48,568 nucleotides of DNA from contig JAEUKK010000107.1 of NCBI GenBank assembly GCA_016792625.1, positions 1-48,568 on the forward strand, read 5' to 3'. The stretch is from Deltaproteobacteria bacterium (GTDB taxonomy: Bacteria; Myxococcota_A; UBA796; UBA2385). The position numbers and the translations under genes were made by a program. Positions 36,520-44,824 of this stretch are shown one piece after another. The notes under the pieces are model-generated. The model worked only from the letters and a program-made list of their open reading frames with translations, was not told the origin of the DNA and made no database searches. Position 1 is the first letter of the stretch. Each line of letters starts with the position of its first letter.

Positions 36520-38514
36520 ATGAGCACCCGCGCGGTCGGCATCGACCTCGGCACGACCTTCTCCGCGATCGCCTTCGTGAACAAGCACGGGGTCCCCGAG
36601 ATCCTGCACAACGCCGAGGGTGACCGCATCACCCCCTCGGTCGTGCTGTTCGAAGGCGACGAGATCATCGTCGGCAACTACGCGAAGCAGGCGGCCGCGG
36701 CCTACCCTGAGCAGGTGGTCGAGTTCGTCAAGCGCCACATGGCCGACGACCAGTTCCTGTTCGAGTACGAGGGCAAACAGCACACCGCCGAGCGGATCTC
36801 CAGCTACATCCTCGCGAAGCTCAAGCACGACGCCGAGCAGCGCCTGGGCCACAAGGTCGACGAGGCGGTCATCACCGTCCCCGCCTACTTTCGCGACAAG
36901 CAGCGCAAGGCGACCATCCGCGCGGGTGAGCTGGCGGGCTTTCGGGTCCTCAAGATCCTCAATGAGCCCACCGCGGCTGCCTTCGCCTATGGTTTGGCCA
37001 ACGCTGGCCGCAACATGCGCTGCCTCGTCTTTGACCTCGGCGGCGGCACCTTCGACGTGACCGTGGTCGACATCGCCAACAACGAGATCAACGTCGTCGC
37101 CACCGCGGGCGACGATGAGCTCGGCGGCAAAGACTTCGACGACGCGCTCATCCGCTACGCGGCCCTCGAGTTCAAGAACAAGCACGGGGTCGACCCAACC
37201 GAAGACCTGGTCGGCCTGCACTACCTTCGCCAAAAGTGCCTCTCGGCCAAGCTCTCGCTCAGCCGGCGCCCCAAGGTTCAGCTCATTTATGACTTCCAAG
37301 GCAAGATCCTGCGCTTGGAGATCACCCGTGAGCTCTTCGAGGACCTCTGCCAAGGGCTGATGGCCCGCTGCCGCCGGCTCACCGAAGAGGTGCTGCTCGA
37401 GGCCCGCATTACGCCCGACGCCATCGACACGGTGCTGCTGGCCGGCGGCTCGACGCGCATGCCCATGGTGCGCGAGCTCATCCGCGAGGTCTTCAACCGC
37501 GAGCCGGCCACCGACATCAACCCCGACGAGTGCGTGGCCCTGGGCGCGGCCCTGACCGCCGCGCTCGAGTCGGCCTCGCTGGCCGGGGAGGCGCCGCCCG
37601 TCGACATCCGCACCCACGACGTGACCAGCCATAGCTTGGGCATGGTGGTGTTCCGCGACGGCCAGCTGTTCAACAGCACGATCATCCGGCGCAACAGCCG
37701 GATCCCCTGCGAGCGCAGCCGCGACGACTATGTGACCACCCACGACGGCCAGACGATCATGGATCTGTGGCTGCTGCAGGGCGAAGAGGCCGACCCGCTC
37801 GCCTGCAATGTGCTCGGGCACTTCGAATTTTGGGGCATCCCCGCCCGCGCGGCCGGCGAGGCGCGCCTCAGCGTGACCTACCGATACAACGCCAACGGCA
37901 TCGTCGAGGTCGAGGCGATGGACCTGGGCAGCGGCCAGACCCTGGCCCACCGGGTCGCGGCGAGCAACCTGACGCTCGAAGACATCGCGCGCAACCGCAT
38001 TCCCATGCAGCTGGCCCTGGTGATGGACTGCTCGGGCTCGATGTACGGCACCAACATCACCGAGGCCCGCAAGGCGGCCCGCGCCTTCATCGAGCGCACG
38101 CTCAAGCCCAACCGGCAGGCGGCTGTGGTCGCCTTCCCCGGCGGGGTCCGCACCGCGCTCACCGGCCAGAAAGACCGGGTCTTCCAAGCCATTGACCAGC
38201 TGACGCCGATTGGCGGCACGCCGATGCACCTGGGCCTCGCCCAAGCGCGCGAGGCGCTCAAGGGGAAGGCGGGCATCCAGCGGGTCTACGTCATCCTCAC
38301 CGACGGGCACCCCGACGACCCGACCGCCACCTCTGCCGAAGCGCACAGAATCAAGCGCATGGGCGGGCGAATCATCACCATCGGCGTCGGCCGGCAGGTC
38401 AAGCAGGACTTCCTGCAAGCCCTCTGCGGCAACCCGAGCGACTACCACCACTGCGATGAGAGCGTCGAGCTGGAGGGCACCTTCATCAATCTTGCCACCC
38501 AGCTCGGCGGCTGA
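36520..38514 (+). CDS. Hsp70 (DnaK-like) ATPase fused to a C-terminal von Willebrand factor A domain
   Basis: A 664-residue chaperone hybrid. The nucleotide-binding domain has phosphate-1 VGIDLGTTFSAIAF (6-19), NEPTAAAFAYG, phosphate-2 VFDLGGGTFDVTVV, and the adenosine motif VLLAGGSTRMPMVREL. A beta substrate-binding domain follows (about 365-480, beginning DVTSHSLGMVV). In place of the helical lid there is a vWA domain (about 495-664) with a complete MIDAS: D503-x-S505-x-S507, T567 and D595 (in LTDGHP). Canonical DnaK is about 635 residues with a lid and no vWA. I infer that metal-dependent ligand binding by the vWA domain directs or gates the chaperone. First gene of a tight five-gene operon, 12 bp before the GrpE-like gene. 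Confidence 0.93.
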   Translation: MSTRAVGIDLGTTFSAIAFVNKHGVPEILHNAEGDRITPSVVLFEGDEIIVGNYAKQAAAAYPEQVVEFVKRHMADDQFLFEYEGKQHTAERISSYILAKLKHDAEQRLGHKVDEAVITVPAYFRDKQRKATIRAGELAGFRVLKILNEPTAAAFAYGLANAGRNMRCLVFDLGGGTFDVTVVDIANNEINVVATAGDDELGGKDFDDALIRYAALEFKNKHGVDPTEDLVGLHYLRQKCLSAKLSLSRRPKVQLIYDFQGKILRLEITRELFEDLCQGLMARCRRLTEEVLLEARITPDAIDTVLLAGGSTRMPMVRELIREVFNREPATDINPDECVALGAALTAALESASLAGEAPPVDIRTHDVTSHSLGMVVFRDGQLFNSTIIRRNSRIPCERSRDDYVTTHDGQTIMDLWLLQGEEADPLACNVLGHFEFWGIPARAAGEARLSVTYRYNANGIVEVEAMDLGSGQTLAHRVAASNLTLEDIARNRIPMQLALVMDCSGSMYGTNITEARKAARAFIERTLKPNRQAAVVAFPGGVRTALTGQKDRVFQAIDQLTPIGGTPMHLGLAQAREALKGKAGIQRVYVILTDGHPDDPTATSAEAHRIKRMGGRIITIGVGRQVKQDFLQALCGNPSDYHHCDESVELEGTFINLATQLGG

Positions 38515-38526
38515 GAGGGCAGCCCC

Positions 38527-39096
38527 ATGTCGAACGCCCCCCAGGTGCCCACCGCCAGCGCGGCCAGCGCAGACAGCCGCCTCGACGCCCTGCTCGCGGC
38601 GATCCAAGAGCTGCGCACCGACCTCGACGGTCAGGGCCGGCGCGAAGAGGTCCAAGCCAAGGCTTTTGAGCAGCTCTACCAAGAGCTTCGCCAATACAAA
38701 GACGACTTCATCTACCAGTCTGAAAAGCCGCTGCTTCTCGACCTGCTGCTGTTCTACGACAGCTTGACTTGGTTCCAAGGCGCGCTGATCCGCAAAGAGA
38801 TGAGCCCCGAGGTCGTCGCCGACAGCTTCCAGTACCTGATCGACGAGCTGCTCGAGGTCCTGTACCGGCGCGACGTGGTGATGACCGAGAGCCGCGAGGT
38901 CTTTGACCGCGAGACGCAGAAGGCGATCAAGCTGGTGCACACCGCCGACCCCAAGGCCGACTACCGCGTGCAGCAGGTGCTCAAGCGCGGCTTTGTGCGC
39001 GGCGGGCGCAGCCTGCGCCCCGAAGAGGTCGTGCTGGCCCGCTTCCGCGGCGAGGTCACCGAGCCAACGACCGGGTCGGGGGGCTCCGATGAGTAG
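38527..39096 (+). CDS. GrpE-like nucleotide-exchange factor
   Basis: A 189-residue protein, probably the ADP-release factor for the Hsp70s on either side. The N-terminal half is a long predicted helix (SRLDALLAAIQELRTDL through EVQAKAFEQLYQELRQYKDD). The C-terminal part, KADYRVQQVLKRGFVRGGRSL and RPEEVVLARF, matches the GrpE beta-domain ending (vlqkGY-x-lgdRvLRPA-x-V-x-V). Overall similarity to housekeeping GrpE looks low, so it is a divergent, dedicated version. ATG at 38527 has GAGGG seven bases upstream; the stop overlaps the next start by 8 bp. Confidence 0.85.
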   Translation: MSNAPQVPTASAASADSRLDALLAAIQELRTDLDGQGRREEVQAKAFEQLYQELRQYKDDFIYQSEKPLLLDLLLFYDSLTWFQGALIRKEMSPEVVADSFQYLIDELLEVLYRRDVVMTESREVFDRETQKAIKLVHTADPKADYRVQQVLKRGFVRGGRSLRPEEVVLARFRGEVTEPTTGSGGSDE

Positions 39097-40738
39097 CGCG
39101 CCAAACGCCGGCGTGGTCCTGGGCATTGACCTCGGCACCACCTTCTCGGCGATGGCCGTGGTCGACCGCTACGGGCGCCCGGTCATGGTGATGAACAGCG
39201 AAGGGCAGCCCACCACCCCCTCGGTCATCCACTTCTACGATCGCGACGCCTGCGTGGTCGGCGACGAGGCCACCAAGATGGTGGTCGTCGACCCCACCAA
39301 CGTGGTGCGCTTCATCAAACGCAACATGGGCGAGCCCGACTTCACCCTCGAGTTCTTCGGGCGCAGCTACACGCCCCAAGAGCTCTCGGCGATCACCCTC
39401 AAGAAGCTGAAAGAAGACGCGGAAGAGGCCCTCGGTCACCCGGTGACCGACGCGGTGATCACCGTGCCGGCCTACTTCAACTCGGCGCGCCGGGCGGCGA
39501 CCGCCGAGGCGGGGGCCATCGCCGGCCTCAACGTGCTGAGCATCATCAACGAGCCCACCGCCGCGGCGATCGCCTATGGGCTCGACCGCATCGGCGGCTC
39601 CCGCCGCATCCTCGTCTTTGACCTCGGCGGCGGCACCTTCGACGTCACCCTGATGGAGATGCGCGGCGTCAGCTTCCGCACCCTCGCCTCTGACGGCAAC
39701 GCTGAGCTGGGCGGCAAAGACTGGGATGACCGCCTGCTCAACTTCGTCGCTGAACAATTTGTCGAGCGATTTGGCCTCGACCCCCGCGACGACCCGCAGC
39801 CCTTCCAAGAGCTCTACGAGCGCTGCTTACACGCCAAGATCTCGCTGAGCACCAAGCCCAAGGCGGTCATCCCAGTCAACTACAAGGGCCACCGCATGGT
39901 CGCCAACGTCAGCCGCGAGGAGTTCGAGGGCCTGACCGCCGACCTGGTCGAGCAGTGCGCGGTGACCAGCCAGCTCGTGCTCGAGAAGGCCGGGATGGGC
40001 TGGAACGACGTCGACGAGGTTCTTTTGGTCGGCGGCTCGACCCGCATGCCCATGATCCGCACCATGCTCGACGGGCTCGCCGGCCGGCGGGTGCAGTCGG
40101 CCAACATCAACCCCGACGAGTGTGTGGCGCTCGGCGCGGCGCTGGCCGGTGTGCTGCGGCATCGCCCGGAACACCCAGCGATGGCCAACCAGCGCCAGGC
40201 CCTCGCGCGGCGGGCCCGCGACGGCGGCCGCGAGAACAGCCCGGGCAGCCCGGGGGCCCCCGCAGCCGAGGCGCCGCAGGCCGAGCCCGCCGGCTTCATC
40301 GGCCTGCCCCCGGTCAAGGTGACCGACGTGACCAGCCATCCCCTCGGGATGATCGTGCTGGACCGCAACATGAACGAGCGCATCTACCCGCTCATCCCCG
40401 AGGCGACCGCCGTCCCCTGCGAGAAGGCGGGCCGCTTCGCCTACGCCTACGACGGCATGACCGCCGTGCGGGTCGAGGTCACCGAGGGCCACGGCCAGTC
40501 CCGCGACGAGGTGAAGGTCATCGGCGACGTTGTTTTGGAAGATATGCCGCCGCGTCCACGGGGAACGCCGATCGAGGTCATCTACCGATACGGGCTCAAC
40601 CAGATCCTCGAGATCGACATCCTCGACCCCGACCGCAAAGATCATGTGCGCCGCGCCCGGATTGACCTGCGCGGCGGCATGTCGCAGCCGCACCTCGACG
40701 CCGCCCGCAAGCGCATGGCCGCCTTCCAGGTCAGCTGA
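39089..40738 (+). CDS. Second Hsp70 (DnaK-like) without helical lid
   Basis: A 549-residue Hsp70. It has phosphate-1 VLGIDLGTTFSAMAVVD, NEPTAAAIAYGLD, phosphate-2 LVFDLGGGTFDVTLME, and adenosine motif LLVGGSTRMPMIRTM. Between the nucleotide domain and the substrate domain is a Pro/Ala/Arg-rich insert of about 45 residues (RHRPEHPAMANQRQALARR onward), replacing the short DnaK linker. A beta substrate domain (starting DVTSHPLGMIVL) ends about 20 residues after GTPIEVIYRYGLNQ, so the lid is missing. ATG at 39089 lies inside the end of the GrpE-like gene, giving translational coupling. Its sister Hsp70 carries the vWA domain, so the pair may act together. Confidence 0.95.
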   Translation: MSSAPNAGVVLGIDLGTTFSAMAVVDRYGRPVMVMNSEGQPTTPSVIHFYDRDACVVGDEATKMVVVDPTNVVRFIKRNMGEPDFTLEFFGRSYTPQELSAITLKKLKEDAEEALGHPVTDAVITVPAYFNSARRAATAEAGAIAGLNVLSIINEPTAAAIAYGLDRIGGSRRILVFDLGGGTFDVTLMEMRGVSFRTLASDGNAELGGKDWDDRLLNFVAEQFVERFGLDPRDDPQPFQELYERCLHAKISLSTKPKAVIPVNYKGHRMVANVSREEFEGLTADLVEQCAVTSQLVLEKAGMGWNDVDEVLLVGGSTRMPMIRTMLDGLAGRRVQSANINPDECVALGAALAGVLRHRPEHPAMANQRQALARRARDGGRENSPGSPGAPAAEAPQAEPAGFIGLPPVKVTDVTSHPLGMIVLDRNMNERIYPLIPEATAVPCEKAGRFAYAYDGMTAVRVEVTEGHGQSRDEVKVIGDVVLEDMPPRPRGTPIEVIYRYGLNQILEIDILDPDRKDHVRRARIDLRGGMSQPHLDAARKRMAAFQVS

Positions 40739-40831
40739 GGCCCGCGCCCCCGTTGCCCCGAGCGGGCGTCGGGGCTAGCCCGCCGGTCCGCGCTGGGCCG
40801 CGGGCCCCTCCCCTTCACCACGAGGAGCCGT

Positions 40832-42703
40832 GTGGACTCGAGGGACTTCGACGAGATCGAGCGCTTCCTCACGACCGTGGGCAAAGCGACGTTGTTTGAG
40901 TACCTCGGCCTCGGTGAGGACGTGGCCGATGAGGCCGTGGACGCGGCGCTCCAAAAGCGCCGGTCCTGGGCCCAGGGGCAGCAGAGCAACCCCAAGTACC
41001 GCACCGAGGCCATCTGGCTCATCAAAAACATGGGCCTGGTCAAGCGGGTCCTCGTGCAAGAGCGCGGGGGTTACCTCGGCGAGCTGCAGCAGCGTGAGCA
41101 GGGCCGCAAGCTGCAGATCCTCAAGCAGTACATCCTCGGCACGCTGGCCGAGGGGCGCCTGAGCCGCCGCGACAAAGCCGGGGTGATGCAGCAGGCCCGC
41201 GCGCTGGGCCTCGCCGAGCCGCTGGCCCAGCAGGCCCTCGATGAGCTGGCGGCGCAGACCGGCGCACAGGCCGAAGGTGAGCCCAGCGAGGTCTTTGTCG
41301 ACCATTACCTGACGCTCGGCCTGCGCCCCGACGCCGACTACAACTCGCTGTACAGCTCCTACCGGCAGCGCCTCGAGCAGCTGCGCCACACCCTCGACCG
41401 CCAGCTCGCCGAAGAGCAGCGCGACGCGCTCGAGCTGGCCTGGCGGGTGCTCTCCGATCCGGCGGCCCGCGAGGCCTTCGACCAGCAGCGGCGCCTCGTC
41501 GTGGGGGGCGCCGCGCCCATCCGACCGGCCGGCCTGCCTGAGCCCGCGGCTGCGGGGCCGATCGCCCGCGCCACCGAGCCCGCGCCCCGGGCCCCCTCCG
41601 CGCCCGCGCCGGCCGAGGCCCCCAGCGCGCCGGTCGAGCTGCGGCCCAAGCTCGCGCTGGTCGAGCGGCCGGCCGAGCCCGAGGCCCGCCCTCCCCTGCC
41701 GCCGCCCACCTCCGAGCGCGAGGCGCTCCGACCGAACCCCTCCCTTGGGCGCTTCAGCATCGAGCCCGCGGGCACCCTCGCGCTGCAGCTCGGCAAAAAG
41801 CCGCAGGTGGTCGAGCTCAAGGTCCGCCGCGTGGGCACCGAGGCGGCGCCCTGCAAGCTCTTCGTCGAGCGCGCCTGGGTCAGCGTCGAGCCGCGCACGC
41901 TGAGCGGCCCGCCGGGTGAGCACACCGTTCAGATCACCGTTGACCCCTCCAAAATGGAGCGCGAGAGCGCGGTGGCCATCATCACCGTGCTCAGCGAGCT
42001 GACCGGCCAGCGCGCCACGCTGACCCTCGACGTCAAGCGCCCGGCCCCCGCGCCGGTCGCCGCCATCCTCATGGTCGCGATGGCGCTGCTCGCGGTCATC
42101 GGCGGCGCCGCCTGGTGGCTCAGCCGGCCGCCCCCGCCCGCCGCGCCGCAGAGCGGGGTGCTCATCGTCGAGGTCGACCCCGCCGCTGGTGAGATCAGCG
42201 TCAACGGCGATATTTTGAGCACAAACGGCCGCTTGCGCCTCGACCAAGGCCTGCGCGGGCAGGCGCTCAAGATCGGCGTGCAGCTCGACGGCTTCGCGCC
42301 GGTCCAAGAGGCGGTCCAGGTCCAGGCGGGCGAGACCCTCACCTTGCGGCCGGTGCTCGAGCTGACCGACAAGATGGACTTCATCCCGCCCCGCGACGAG
42401 GCCCCCGCGCTGATCGACGAGGCCAAGGCCCGCGCCGCCCTCGACGCCACCGCGCCCGCCGCCGCCGCCTGCCTCGCGCAGCACGGCCCCGGTGAGCCGG
42501 GCGCGACGATCACCGCGACAGCGACGCTGCTCTCGACCCACGAGGGCTGGATTCGCAGCATGAAGCTGCGCGAGCCGGGCCTCGGCCGGGCCGCTCTTCA
42601 GACCTGCCTGCGCCGGGTGGTGCGGGCCACCCGCCTGCCCTTCGTCAATGGCTACGCCCAGACCACCTACACGTGGACCGCGCAGAAGGCGCCGGGCCGC
42701 TGA
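40832..42703 (+). CDS. Membrane-anchored J-like/PEGA protein of the Hsp70 operon
   Basis: A 623-residue protein. Two J-like helical segments are seen: about 15-75 (LFEYLGLGEDVADEAVDAAL onward) and 155-220 (DHYLTLGLRPDADYNSLYSS through ELAWRVLSDPAAREAFDQQ). Neither has the HPD motif needed to stimulate Hsp70. A Pro/Ala linker (about 225-335) and an Ig-like beta domain (about 338-405) follow, then one transmembrane helix (about 409-430). Beyond it lie a PEGA-like domain (GVLIVEVDPAAGEISVNG) and a C-terminal region with two Cys resembling energy-transducer-type tails. The N terminus is probably cytosolic with the PEGA domain outside. GTG at 40832 has GAGGAG four bases upstream. Confidence 0.82.
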   Translation: MDSRDFDEIERFLTTVGKATLFEYLGLGEDVADEAVDAALQKRRSWAQGQQSNPKYRTEAIWLIKNMGLVKRVLVQERGGYLGELQQREQGRKLQILKQYILGTLAEGRLSRRDKAGVMQQARALGLAEPLAQQALDELAAQTGAQAEGEPSEVFVDHYLTLGLRPDADYNSLYSSYRQRLEQLRHTLDRQLAEEQRDALELAWRVLSDPAAREAFDQQRRLVVGGAAPIRPAGLPEPAAAGPIARATEPAPRAPSAPAPAEAPSAPVELRPKLALVERPAEPEARPPLPPPTSEREALRPNPSLGRFSIEPAGTLALQLGKKPQVVELKVRRVGTEAAPCKLFVERAWVSVEPRTLSGPPGEHTVQITVDPSKMERESAVAIITVLSELTGQRATLTLDVKRPAPAPVAAILMVAMALLAVIGGAAWWLSRPPPPAAPQSGVLIVEVDPAAGEISVNGDILSTNGRLRLDQGLRGQALKIGVQLDGFAPVQEAVQVQAGETLTLRPVLELTDKMDFIPPRDEAPALIDEAKARAALDATAPAAAACLAQHGPGEPGATITATATLLSTHEGWIRSMKLREPGLGRAALQTCLRRVVRATRLPFVNGYAQTTYTWTAQKAPGR

Positions 42704-42718
42704 GAGCACCGGGACCGC

Positions 42719-43735
42719 ATGAGCACCCCCTTCGCCTTCCGGGGCCTGCGGCTCCGCGCCGCGCGGCCACGGCCCCAAACCGGCCCCGATGAGCTGCTGC
42801 TCGACGCGCTGCCCGCGCTCGCGCCCGACGACCCCCTGCACGCCGCCCGCGCGGCCCTCGATCTCGACGAGGACGACGATGCAGACGAGGGGGAGGATGA
42901 GAGCACCGCCGAGGAGCAGGCCGCCGACGCCTGGGTCGAAGAGCTGCTCGACGAGGCCGAGGACGCGCTCGACCGCGAAGAGCCCCTGGCCGCCATCCGC
43001 GCCTGTGACCACGCCGAGGCCCTCTTCGGCCCGCACGCGGGCGCCCGCTTTGTGCGCGCCGAGGCCCGGCGGGCGCTGGGCGAGCTCCGCGGCGCCGCCC
43101 AGGGCTACCGCGCGGCGGCGCTGCTCCGGCCCGAGCACGCGCTCAGCTGGGCCTCTCTCGCCGTGGCCAGCTTCGAGCTGCTCGACCTGCCCGAGGCCGA
43201 GCGCGCCGTCGCGCGCGCGCTGCACGAAGACCCCCGCGAGCCGCTCGCCTGGTGGGCGCTCGGCGTGCTCCGCCAGTGGGACGCTGATGATGATGGCGCG
43301 CAGCGCGCTTTTTTGCACGCCGCGCACCTCGACCCCGAGGCCTGCCCGCTGCCGCCGCGCCTCGAGGAGGAGGCCATCGACGAGCTCATCAACGAGGTGC
43401 TGCTGACCTTGCCCGAGGGCGTGCGCGCCTACATGGAGAACGTCGCGATCGTCATCGAAGAGATGCCCAGCGAAGAGGCGCTCGAGGTCGAGGGCGGCCG
43501 GGCCTCTCCGCTCGAGATGCTCGGCCTGTTCTCTGGCCACTCCCTGCTCGAGCGCTCGCACGACGAGCCGTGGAGCCGCCTCCCCCCGACCATCACGCTC
43601 TACCGCAAGAACCTCGAGCGCAGCGCCGCTGACGCCGAAGAGCTGCGGCAGCAGGTGCGGGTGACCCTGCTCCACGAGATCGGCCACTTCCTTGGGCTCG
43701 ACGAAGAGGGCGTGGCCGAGCGCGGGCTTGAGTAG
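42719..43735 (+). CDS. TPR protein with C-terminal zincin-type metallopeptidase domain
   Basis: A 338-residue cytosolic protein. Residues about 45-70 are strongly acidic, about 75-210 are three to four TPR-like helix pairs (for example LSWASLAVASFELLDLPEAE), and about 220-338 match the small zincin family once called DUF1025/Zincin_1: ELINEVLLTLPEGVRAYMEN, LLGLY-like EMLGLFSG, LPPTITLYRKNLE, and the active site LLHEIGHFLGLDEEG with H319, E320, H323 and a nearby acidic D328/E329. All zinc residues are present, so proteolysis is plausible; substrates unknown. Standalone members are about 120-150 residues, so the TPR fusion is notable. Starts 15 bp after the J-like gene. Confidence 0.88.
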   Translation: MSTPFAFRGLRLRAARPRPQTGPDELLLDALPALAPDDPLHAARAALDLDEDDDADEGEDESTAEEQAADAWVEELLDEAEDALDREEPLAAIRACDHAEALFGPHAGARFVRAEARRALGELRGAAQGYRAAALLRPEHALSWASLAVASFELLDLPEAERAVARALHEDPREPLAWWALGVLRQWDADDDGAQRAFLHAAHLDPEACPLPPRLEEEAIDELINEVLLTLPEGVRAYMENVAIVIEEMPSEEALEVEGGRASPLEMLGLFSGHSLLERSHDEPWSRLPPTITLYRKNLERSAADAEELRQQVRVTLLHEIGHFLGLDEEGVAERGLE

Positions 43736-43875
43736 CGGCGGGGGAAGTTGGGCGCAGGCCGCGCAGGCCCCCGGATCGAAAGGCCCGCCGATCTGGGCGA
43801 AAAGCCAGCCCTGACCGCCGGCCCGCCACGGGCGCACATGGTGGGCGTGAGGGCCAGCACCCTCCGAGGAGTCCC

Positions 43876-44814
43876 ATGCTCTACGACGCCCTGATCATCG
43901 GCGGCGGCCCCGCCGGCCTCTCCGCCGCCCTCACCTTGGGCCGCGCCCGCCGCAGCGCCCTGCTCTTGGACGCGGGCCCCGCCCGCAACGCCGCCGCGGC
44001 GCAGGTCCACAACCTATTCACCCGCGACGGCACCCCGCCCGCCGAGCTGCGGTCCATCGCCCGGGCCCAGCTCGCCGCCTATCCGCAGGTGCGCGTGCAA
44101 GACGCGCGGGTGGAGCGGGTGGAGCGGGTCGAGGGCGCGCGGGGCGCCTTCTCGGTCTGGGCCGGCGGAGAGGTGCACCGCGCGCGCCGCCTGCTGCTCT
44201 GCCTGGGCATGATCGATGAGATGATCGACCTAGAGGGCTTCGCAGCGATGTGGGGCCGGTCGATCGTCATCTGCCCCTACTGCCACGGCTGGGAGGTGCA
44301 GGACCGCCGGATGGGCGTGCTGGCGCAGCAGCCCGAGCAGCTCGAGTTCGCGCTGATGCTCCGCGGCTGGAGCGCCGAGGTGGTCGTGCTCACCGGCGGG
44401 GCGCTGCCCATCCCGCCCGAGCAGCGCGCGCGCCTCACCACCGGCGGGGTGGCCATCGACGAGCGCCCGCTCCGCCGGCTGCTCGGCGAAGATGGTGTGC
44501 TGCACGCTGTGGAGTTCGACGACGGCGCGCAGCGGCCCCTCGAGGTGCTGTTCGCGCGCCCGCCCCAGCGCCAGCAGCCCTTGGTGGCCGCGCTCGGCCT
44601 CGCGCTGGACGGGCACGGCTTTGTGCAGGTCGACCCCATGCGGCGCGAGACCTCGGCGCCCGGCGTCTACGCGGCGGGTGACCTCTGCACGCCGATGCAG
44701 GCCGCCGCCGCTGCGGTCGGCCAGGGCATGCACGCCGCGGCCGCGCTGAACCACGAGCTGACCGTCGAGCTCGCCTTGGCCGGGGCCCTGCCGCCGGGCC
44801 CGCCGCGGGCCTGA
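43876..44814 (+). CDS. FAD/NAD(P)-dependent oxidoreductase, thioredoxin-reductase-like
   Basis: A 312-residue flavoprotein with N-terminal FAD motif DALIIGGGPAGLSAAL, redox-active CPYCHG (near residue 136) and C-terminal APGVYAAGDLCTPMQ. The expected second GxGxxG NAD(P) loop is degenerate: MGVLAQQPEQLEFALML. It therefore belongs to the broader CxxC flavoprotein group near GliT-like oxidases rather than true thioredoxin reductase. ATG at 43876 with GAGGAG five bases upstream. Convergent with the AraC gene, separated by 10 bp. Confidence 0.9.
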   Translation: MLYDALIIGGGPAGLSAALTLGRARRSALLLDAGPARNAAAAQVHNLFTRDGTPPAELRSIARAQLAAYPQVRVQDARVERVERVEGARGAFSVWAGGEVHRARRLLLCLGMIDEMIDLEGFAAMWGRSIVICPYCHGWEVQDRRMGVLAQQPEQLEFALMLRGWSAEVVVLTGGALPIPPEQRARLTTGGVAIDERPLRRLLGEDGVLHAVEFDDGAQRPLEVLFARPPQRQQPLVAALGLALDGHGFVQVDPMRRETSAPGVYAAGDLCTPMQAAAAAVGQGMHAAAALNHELTVELALAGALPPGPPRA

Positions 44815-44824
44815 GAGCGCGGGC

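Noticed and set aside
40775..43837. A 1020-codon open frame antisense to the J-like and TPR-zincin genes
   Set aside because: It crosses two convincing genes with ribosome sites and conserved motifs on the other strand; composition is typical of a shadow frame.
43736..43875. A small gene or regulatory RNA between the zincin and the flavoprotein
   Set aside because: No supported reading frame, ribosome site or strong hairpin; only short GC-rich partial palindromes.
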